This document shows, piece after piece, positions 56,430-64,000 of a DNA stretch of 64,000 nt. Location: positions 18,002,300 through 18,066,299 of the forward strand of contig NC_049991.1 of assembly GCF_000003815.2 (NCBI RefSeq), written 5' to 3'. The DNA is from Branchiostoma floridae. Its lineage: Eukaryota; Chordata; Leptocardii; Amphioxiformes; Branchiostomatidae. The notes below the pieces were generated by a model, which searched no databases, was not told the origin of the DNA, and worked only from the letters and a program-made list of their open reading frames with translations. Each line of letters opens with the position of its first letter. Positions within the stretch are counted from its first letter, which is position 1. A program made the translations under genes and the position numbers.

Positions 56430-56535
56430 TTTTTAGCACGCATTTTCAGTCAATTTGTCGACGATGTTCAACAAATTTTCGTGCAATTATCCGGCGTTGG
56501 TGATCTTTTGTCGTGCAGATAAGCGAAGTCACTAA
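56430..56535. mobile_element. Pogo-like MITE remnant
   Basis: GTGCAATTATCCGGCGTTGG and CAGATAAGCGAAGTCACTAA are of the same type as the element at 46046-46220, but the termini are not preserved. Confidence 0.4.
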
Positions 56536-57571
56536 CAATGGAGTGAATGGGAGAAGGTTTGGGATACGGGGATTTATATAACTCTTGTCTGCCCCCTCCT
56601 GTCCGAACCATGCACCAAATAAGATCTGGAAGCTCTGACCGTCAGAGGAAGGGAGTGTGTGGAGTACTGGAGCAGGAACGTGTAGTGATGACACGAAAGA
56701 AGAATACAACTTTTCAAACTTTCAAATCATCACAATCATTTAGCAGCCTTCACTTTCCTGCACTTTATACTATGTACTATGTAGAATTGTGCATAAGACT
56801 CATCAGGAGTTTAAATCATGTAAACTGTCTATACTTTTTCTGACCCTTCCCTCTTCCCTCATTACCTCAATGAATGCGCCTTGTAGGCCAATTTTAGCTT
56901 TCATGAATAAACGAAGGTTTAAACAAACAAAAAGACTTTCCTTCTTTACACCCCCTCCTCCTTATCATCAACATAATCTAACATGTTGTTTAGACACAGT
57001 GTATGAAAACAGCATATGACCTCAAAAAGACAATGGGACTAGATTATATACCGTTTTCTTGTCCATATTAAGACTTTAGTACGGCTTGTAACGACACCGG
57101 CAAGTGATGACCGGTAGCCGTTGACTTGTCTGGTGCTAGGTGGCAGGGTACCATATTGTTGATAGGTTGACATATACATGTATGTTACTTACCATAGATA
57201 AAGCAAGGAGGAAGTTCAAAGGTCATTCTTACCATCTGTATTGCATATCATACCCTCAAAGTATGGCTTAAAGATTTTTTCATCCAGCTATATTTTGTGT
57301 TATAGAAGTTTAGGCTGTATACGTAATGGGATAGTACGTTTCACATTGTTATGACACGGTTTCTTTTATTTTGCATTTTCTATGTCTATCTAACTATCTA
57401 TTAATCTGTTTACCCATTTTTCTAATTTACCTATCTATCTATACAAATAATAAATTTGAAAAAAAAGTGTTCTGCTACATATTTGAATCAACCATCTGAT
57501 GGTTTATCAGAAAATACTACTGTTAACACGTATTCTCATAATTCCACCAGGTGCAATTATAACGCCACTCC

Positions 57572-57697
57572 AAAAACCGTTGCTATAGAGACCTTCTCAA
57601 GATTGTCTTCAACACCTTAATATCTGAATTGTACTACATTTAAGACATTTTACATTTGGTGTTCAAGACAATCATGGGAAGACCTCTTTACCAACGT
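57572..57697. mobile_element. Foldback element with ~40-bp arms
   Basis: CGTTGCTATAGAGACCTTCTC, AAGATTGTCTTCAACACC (57579-57616) pairs with GGTGTTCAAGACAATCAT and GGAAGACCTCTTTACCAACG (57658-57696). A T run follows the right end. MITE-like. Confidence 0.75.
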
Positions 57698-57724
57698 TTT
57701 TTTTTTTTTTGAGGTGGCGGTATA

Positions 57725-58102
57725 ATGGCACCTGGTAGAATTATGATAGTCGATGTTAGATTGGAAACGTGTAAATCTTTAAAACTTTATCTAACGTTGA
57801 ATATTATATGGAAGTACATAGCAAGTTTGGTATTAGTGAAAAAGTTTAAACTTTGTTCTCGACCGAAAATTTATGGTGAGTTTCTTTTTGTGTTGGAAAA
57901 AAGTTTTAACCTTTTCACTATGGAATTTAACAACACAGGTGAACTATCATTCGATCGGATAAGTTTGATATTGTTCATTTCTCATATCGCTCATCTACTC
58001 TTACATCTGTTTTCGTACAGAAAAAAAATGTTGCAATATCTGGATGAATCCTCCATCGCCATTCTTGGGTCCTTCAGAACTGTTATAACACTGAAGTACT
58101 GA
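57725..58102 (+). other. Long ORF of doubtful coding value
   Basis: A 125-codon open frame with hydrophobic and Lys-rich segments lies in AT-rich DNA. It has no signal peptide, no recognised domain, no coding-like third-position preference and no neighbouring splice signals. I lean towards a chance ORF. Confidence 0.12.
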
Positions 58103-58483
58103 TATCTAGTGCGTGGCCGAGCTCTTGGAGGCTACGTGTGAATGCCAGGCGGCGCCGGTAGTGGCCGCCAAGTACACGTACATCTCAACAAGAGTGGAGA
58201 AATTTTTGCTTTAACAGTCCTTGAAATGAAGCGTCCATTTTCCCGCATGTTACGTGTTGCCGGCTAACCTCGCCAAGGTCGCGGTTATCAGTATATCATC
58301 GTGCGATTCAAATCAGCAACTTTACTTCAACTTTCTTTGCAAAAGTCTCCAACTATCCTGCGCACTATGTCGATGACGGTTACGTCGATTGTGCAGGCTT
58401 CTGCAGAATTCAAATGACCTATCACATATGCTGTAAGAATCTAACTTAATATTGTCATAACATACAATGTTCGTGGATTAGAT

Positions 58484-58955
58484 AGAAAAAGTTTATTTGC
58501 AAGTTCATGCCCGAGGCCTAATTGCAAGTACATGGTATAAACATAGTATATATACGAAAATGAACAGTTATGGACAACATTCTATTCTAATACTAGTGTA
58601 AGCTATTTCTAAACAGGTTGGGTTTGAATCTTTCTTTGGAAGCATATCAAAGTACAAAAACATTTCGACAGATATGCATTTGCAAACATCGTGGTAAAAG
58701 AAATAATATAAGCCATTTGAGGTCGAAGTTGATATAAAGGTACCCATATTTTTCACCTGCGTTAGGTGAGTTAAGTCGTGTAAATGCCATTTCCAAAATG
58801 AAAAAGGGGCTATTCAGGAATGGTAGTGTCCTCTTGATCTTTTGTTCTCTTATTCTCGACGCCTCCCAGGTTTGGAAACTATCTGCAAATTGACTTCTCC
58901 GCAATAGATGCTTTGTGTGTAGCCGCATAAAGAACTCTCTATGACTCAAGCTCAT
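58484..58955 (-). repeat. Possible decayed LINE 3' region
   Basis: AAGTTTATTTGCAAGTTCAT, GCCCGAGGCCTAATTGCAAG resembles the end at 33379-33425. Upstream, broken minus-strand frames include a WEASRIREQK stretch of no known family. Confidence 0.3.
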
Positions 58956-59089
58956 TGAAATGTGGATTGTAGCGCAACCATTGTTCGCGCACAGGTTTAG
59001 CGAAAACAGGCGCTTTCGGTCTCATTTGGCAAAACTAAATACCATCTCTGCTTTCTCAAGTAGTCAATCACTAGTTTCTGTGTATAGAA

Positions 59090-59305
59090 CTTCTACGAAT
59101 CGAAAACTCTCAAATCCACTCGTACGTGAAAGACGTGAGTTTGAATTGTGGGCATTTGCAGCTGTGTACTATTCATTATAAAAGAACACCAGGTTAGTCT
59201 TATTTCTTATAGTCTGGGAATCTAAAACTTTCTCTCAAACGTCATGAAAGACGTGAATTTTTATTGTGGGCATTTACAGTTGTGTATTGTTCTTTATAAA
59301 AAACA
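59090..59305. repeat. Two-copy ~124-bp tandem duplication
   Basis: AACTCTCAAATCC / AACTTTCTCTCAAACG, AAAGACGTGA, TTGTGGGCATTTGCAG / TTGTGGGCATTTACAG and TTGTGTA-T-TTC-TTATAAAA align between 59102-59185 and 59227-59303. No gene. Confidence 0.75.
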
Positions 59306-59439
59306 TGGGTCCTCTTATGCCAACAATGCGAAGAGACCTTGGTTGAAAGCTTGGAAAAATAACTTTAGGGACTTAAGGACGTAAGTTGTCGATCTGACTG
59401 AAGTCCGGTTTTCACTATAGACACACCTGTCTTGTGGCG

Positions 59440-59512
59440 GCTAATGGTCAAGCGGCTAGGCGAACGGAAGCGAGAACGAGAGGTCACTGGTTTGTTTCCT
59501 GCCATTTTTGCT
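59440..59512 (+). repeat. tRNA-like / SINE head fragment
   Basis: TGGTCAAGCGGCTAGGCGAA fits a pol III A box (TRGYNNANNNG) and GGTTTGTTTCC a worn B box about 45 bp later. Acceptor-stem and anticodon-stem pairing is not convincing, so this is a pseudo-tRNA or SINE head and not a functional tRNA. Confidence 0.35.
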
Positions 59513-60649
59513 AGACTTTTTGTCCTTGCGTAACCCTTTATTTCTTATTGTAATACGATACACGATTTAAAATTACGATTTAAAAGACAACTCAAAATAT
59601 TCGATCCTTGTATATGAAATTCGTCAAGCGAACCGTCAAACCTTTGGTAGCTCATATGTCATGTGCAGGGCGGCCCCATGCATCCAACTGCAGTGTCTAC
59701 GTACACCACGGGGAGTGAAGACTCAAAAGGATATCAGGAGGTATTTTGTTCTGAACCTACTAAGAAACAACTAAGACCATAATTAAGTATTAGAAACCCC
59801 CTACAAGAAAGCGTAATGGTGCAGAGCAAAGCCTCATTCTGAGAAAATGCCTGCTGGCATTCCATGTGTTGAGGAAGGAATCAAGCCATGTGTTACAAGC
59901 TCTGCAGTCTCTGTCGTCTGGCCCCATATTATCTGCATCAATGGCCTTAACATCGGTTTCATAACATATTTCCTTTTTTATTTTTTATTTACTCAGAGTT
60001 CACCGCAAAACAGGGCTCTTGGAGCCACTCAAACGTTTTGGGTTACAATGCTGTATTATGAAGGAAGATGTCTGTTAACCCTTGACTTAAACAGTTTCAG
60101 ATTGTATCCCATGGGGAAGGAGGTCCGTGGAAGCTTATTCCGATGCTTATAGCGATGTTGTTCTAGGAAAAAAGCTCTGAGCGTGGAACTTCCTTCTCTT
60201 AGGAGGATTGTGGAGGAAAAAGGATGATTTGCCTCCGTGGAAGTGGCTAAACGGGTTCTTGCAGTAAAGGTTCATATTGGAGGCACAAATGAATGAAGTT
60301 CTGCCGAGCATTTTCCTATCACATTTCGGACGTTTTGACAGTTTCCATGACTAGATAAATCTACTGATGAGAGTCTGCGTCAGATCCCACTTCTAGTGAC
60401 ATCTAATTGAACTCAAGTCTGATCTGAAGGAGTTCTAACCGTCCAAATGGACAGTCGTGTTGTCGTACGAGCTTACAAGTGGACCGTTAACAAGTGGACT
60501 TCGTGTTGGAGGACAGTTCTTGTTGGCTACTCAAAACTTCTAAACTTTGTAACGTTATGTAACAGATTAACTTTATAGGATGGAGCATCGTGGACATGCT
60601 GCTTGTCCTTGTCAATTTGTGCTTTTCATGTTGTTAGCGTAATCACACT

Positions 60650-60794
60650 CTCTCATTCCCTCTCACTGACTCACTGACTCACTCATTCACTCACTGACTG
60701 ACTGACTGACTGACTGACTGACTGACTGACTGACTGACTGACTGACTCACTCACTCACTCACTCACTCAACCACTCACTCAACCACTCACTCAA

Positions 60795-60839
<45 letters not shown>

Positions 60840-60978
60840 CATTCACTATCACACGCACTCCCTCCCCCCCACACACATACGCGCACACACGCAGTTTACA
60901 AACACACATACGCAATCACTCCCTCATACACACATACTCTCACACCCACACACACAGTCACTCCCTCATTCATTTACA

Positions 60979-61028
<50 letters not shown>

Positions 61029-61055
61029 CAAACACACACACACGTAACCTAGTCA
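60650..61055. repeat. Compound microsatellite (ACTG/CACT/CA)n
   Basis: CACTGACTCACTGACT grades into an uninterrupted (ACTG) run (about 60690-60745), then (CACT), CAACCACTCACT and two long (CA) runs (about 60796-60835 and 60977-61043). Length here is likely polymorphic. Confidence 0.95.
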
Positions 61056-61968
61056 CTCACTACCTTTCATTCGCTCATTTCAGTTGCCAAGTGCTCAATG
61101 AAGTGTAAAGACTTCCGATCACCACTAAACCACATCCCGCTGCACGTTACAGATATGCACTCATAAGTACATGTACATATACTGGGTACAGTTTCGCCAT
61201 TTGGCACTCAGCCGACATATGGTCAGTAATGTGTGTAGAAACGGCGGCTACGTGAGGTTATGTTACAAATGGCTATGGTTGACAGTTCGGCCTCTTTTCG
61301 TAATGTGGCGCTTTTCAAGTAGGCAGCAACGTGGTAACAAAAAAACTCATAATTCCCAGGATGAAATGCAAAAATAAGATCCAACATATAAGAAAAATAC
61401 AATTCTAGATCTGGTGGCGTTTCAGTCACGGATGGTCACGCTCACAGAATGACGCGTACGGTGACGTCAGGACTACAAAGCTTTATGGGATCGTACAAGC
61501 GCGAAAGGCGTGGTTCTTACTCGCCAGCATTCCCTCCCTCACCGAGACGGGGGCTGATATAGATTTCCAGGCTACCAGCACCACTAGTTCGGTATGACGT
61601 CAGCAAGTCAATCAAAAAGTTGAAGGAGCTTTACTACAAACCTTTAAAACACTTAAATATGCACTCTACCGAAACGCGAATAGAGATAAATAGACTAAAG
61701 GAAGAAGAAAGGAAAGGAATGACTGGTTTATTTGATGATTATGATTAGATACAAAGTACATCGCAAACATTGGGAAGATTTATAATACAGCTTAACATTT
61801 AATACTAACTAATGACTATAATTTTGTTTCTAAACTCCAAAATTGTGTGTCGTCAGTTCAGACTTACCGTTGGATGTTAAATCTCGGTGACTGACTCCTA
61901 GCCTGATTAAATCTCGCTTATGGCAGCCCGCCCAACATCCGCCGGGGAGGGGCCAGTTACAGCCAATA

Positions 61969-62036
61969 GGGGTTGTACTAATAGCTCCATGGAGCCAGCT
62001 CCATGGAGCCAGCTCCATGGAGCTATTAGTACAACC
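61969..62036. repeat. ~68-bp near-perfect palindrome
   Basis: GGGTTGTACTAATAGCTCC to GGAGCTATTAGTACAACCC, with a centre made of repeated CTCCATGGAGCCAG units, themselves palindromic. Probably a very small foldback MITE. Confidence 0.88.
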
Positions 62037-62085
62037 CTGCGCCCAACCTACCAGCTCCATAGCTGGTACTTTTAATACATAGCCA

Positions 62086-63050
62086 GGTTTCACGTCACCT
62101 TCAAGAGAAATTAATAGTTCACTTTGAATGCATACAATTGGTTCACGTCACCTTCAAGAGAAATTTATAGTCTGCCTTGGAGACGCTCTGGTAACATAGT
62201 CTTTCGACTTTACGCACTTGGAATACATGGGTTTCATTTCACCTTCAACAGAAATTGATCGTTCGCTATTCTTTTTTGTAAATAATGACTATTACTATAT
62301 GAAAAAATAATGACAATGACTAAAATGATAATAATAAACAAGCCGGCACAGCCACGGCCCACATTCTTTCACCTCTACGCACAATACTATACATGTTTCA
62401 CGTCACTTTCAAGAGAATTGGTAGTTCGCTATACTTGTAAACAATAAACAAGCCCGCACAGCCACGGCCCGAATTCTTTCACCTCTACGCACTTTGAATA
62501 CTATACATGTTTCACGTCACCCTCAAGAGAATTGGTAGTTCGCTATACTTGTAAACAATAAAAAGCCCGCACAGCTGGGCCCACATTCTTTCACCTCTAC
62601 GCACTTTGAATACTATGCATGTTTCACGTCACCCTCAAGAGAATTGGTAGTTCGCTATACTTGTAAACAATAAACAAGCCCGCACAGCCACGGCCCACAT
62701 TCTTTCACCTCTACGCACTTTGAAATTGAATACTATACATGTTTCACGTCACCTTCGAGAGAATTGGTAGTTCGCTGTTCTTGTAAACAACAAACAAGCC
62801 CGCACAGCTGGGCCCAAATTCTTTCACCTCTACGCACTTTGAATACTATACATGTTTCACGTCACCCTCAAGAGAATTGGTAGTTCGCTGTTCTTGTAAA
62901 CAACAAACAAGCCCGCACAGCTGGGCCCAAATTCTTTCACCTCTACGCACTTTGAATACTATACATGTTTCACGTCACCTTCAAGAGAATTGGTACTTCG
63001 CTGTTCTTGTAAACAACAAACAAGCCCGCGCAGCTAGTCTCCAAGCAGAG
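62086..63050. repeat. ~113-bp tandem repeat (six regular units plus worn ones)
   Basis: TTTCACGTCAC starts recur at 62396, 62510, 62622, 62742, 62855 and 62968 (spacing 112-120 bp). Each unit continues TTCAAGAGAATTGGTAGTTCG, CTTGTAAACAA, AAGCCCGCACAGC and CTTTCACCTCTACGCACTTTG. Two unit types alternate irregularly (GCCACGGCCCACATT and GCTGGGCCCAAATT). Worn units extend left to 62086. No ORF crosses units. Confidence 0.93.
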
Positions 63051-63312
63051 CTTGGTGGAAAAATCGGGACCTTTTCCTTTCAACTGTTATTTTAACTGCG
63101 CTTTGGCTTTGGACATTTTGTCAAAAGTAATAAACTGGACTGAAATAGAATATCTCGTACCACCAGTTTGTGAGCACTTGGGCCCCCATAGCAGATCAAC
63201 AAGCTAGGATGATTGTTAATGATATATAACGTTATGTAAATATACGTTACTGTTTTCTATCTGTATGACATTTCTCATATCAATTGTGCACCAACATTGT
63301 TTAGTTCAGTTC

Positions 63313-64000
63313 AGTTCACTTTATTTATTTATCCAGGAAAATACATCGCCTACTGGCGTTTTTCAATACCTCCTGGGGGGCCGGGAGACCCCAACATAAA
63401 ATAACACAAAATCACAACAAATTGAAATCAAAGGTCAAACTAACATAAGTAATCGTCAGCTGTCAACTATTTACAATACAAATAACTCAAGATAACTTGA
63501 TATAATAATGGTAATAATAATAACAATGATAACACATTCAGGCAGTGGATCAACTTAAAATCAAAGTAATGAAAAGTGGAATGAAAAGTGGAATTTGCAT
63601 ATCAATGTGTCGCTGGTCGGGCACTGTTTGTTACAAAGTTGATTTGAAAATGAAAAATAACAGTCAGAAGAGAACATAAATGTCAGTCTTAGCGTCAAAA
63701 CATAATACAGAAATAAAAAAAAGGATCCACTGTGATATGACAGGTACTAAAGCTGAAATATATACAATCAGAATCCTTTAGTCCTGGTCATACAATCGTT
63801 TAAACTGTGACAGTGTCCTCGAAGATCTTAATTGGGACGAGAGGGAGTTCCAGAGCACCGCACCTGCGTGTGAAAAAGCTTTCTTTCTATATTCAGATTT
63901 AGCTTTAGGCAGCAGGAGTCCACCTTGTGATCTGAGACGGGTATTATGTGTGTGTATTTCTGAGAGTTGGGAGAACAATGCAGTAAGGTGGGGAGGGGTC
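63313..64000 (-). mobile_element. LINE 3' end, truncated by the window edge
   Basis: On the minus strand 63978-63781 encodes the last part of a LINE reverse-transcriptase ORF: HTHNTRLRSQGGLLLPKAKS, then GAVLWNSLSSQLRSSRTLSQF and a stop. This is the usual CR1/L2/Jockey-type terminal motif (H..TR...., WNSLP). A ~460-bp 3'UTR ends in AATAAATAAAG-type repeats near 63320. The element continues past 64000. It differs from the LINE at 2692-3570, so at least two lineages are present. Confidence 0.8.

Noticed and set aside
59440-59512. Functional tRNA gene
   Set aside because: A- and B-box-like sequences are present but the stems do not pair well enough for a cloverleaf.
62086-63050. CRISPR-like regular repeats
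   Set aside because: Units are ~113 bp, contiguous and without unique spacers; this is an ordinary tandem satellite in eukaryotic DNA.

Overview
The window looks like nuclear DNA of an invertebrate chordate, most probably a lancelet (Branchiostoma). This is an inference from three things: short, GC-richer exons in AT-rich introns with consensus GT/AG splice sites; a tandem cluster of NXPE-family (neurexophilin-like plus PC-esterase) genes; and very many short MITE, SINE and LINE remnants. Nothing is bacterial: no operons, CRISPR array or phage genes. Most open reading frames in the window are chance frames or antisense shadows.

Region 1-5 kb: a small two-helix membrane-protein ORF on the minus strand (1268-1729), a segmental duplication whose second copy is split by a truncated LINE (2692-3570), and a roughly 330-bp tandem duplication (3985-4620). 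Region 6-24.4 kb: three complete five-exon NXPE-like genes on the plus strand (6018-11585, 14824-17801, 20169-24348). Every exon joins in frame, giving 572, 524 and 519 residues. All three keep a type II signal anchor, a neurexophilin-like domain, the Gly-Asp-Ser nucleophile motif and the C-terminal Asp/His block of the esterase domain. Parts of exons 2 and 5 are almost identical between copies while exons 3 and 4 have diverged, which suggests patchy gene conversion. Converging on the third copy is a 427-codon minus-strand ORF (24920-26203) for another two-helix membrane protein; a 79-bp MITE with an 8-bp target duplication lies inside its coding region and keeps the frame.

Region 28-31 kb: a two-exon minus-strand gene for an unrecognised 108-residue soluble protein (30728-28682), with a perfect CArG box upstream and a 142-147-bp tandem repeat downstream that includes its last codons. 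Region 31-47 kb is largely gene-poor: a degenerate repeat array rich in ACGTCAG motifs, inverted repeats, SINE-like and pogo-like remnants, and one possible enhancer with octamer and SOX motifs. Region 47.7-53.5 kb: a minus-strand secretory, probably neuropeptide, precursor. It has a TATA box and non-coding first exon near 53.4 kb and a coding exon at 49237-49005 with signal peptide, a Lys-Arg site and a peptide beginning AYFGSGF. A copy of the peptide-encoding exon end lies 1.2 kb away, separated by an 880-bp mariner-like foldback element. Region 54-64 kb: LINE remnants, tRNA-derived SINE-like sequence, microsatellites (60.65-61.05 kb), a 113-bp tandem repeat (62.3-63.05 kb) and a LINE 3' end running off the right edge.

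Two exact 100-N assembly gaps are present (23457-23556 and 47139-47238). The 3' exon(s) of the peptide precursor were not found in the visible sequence.
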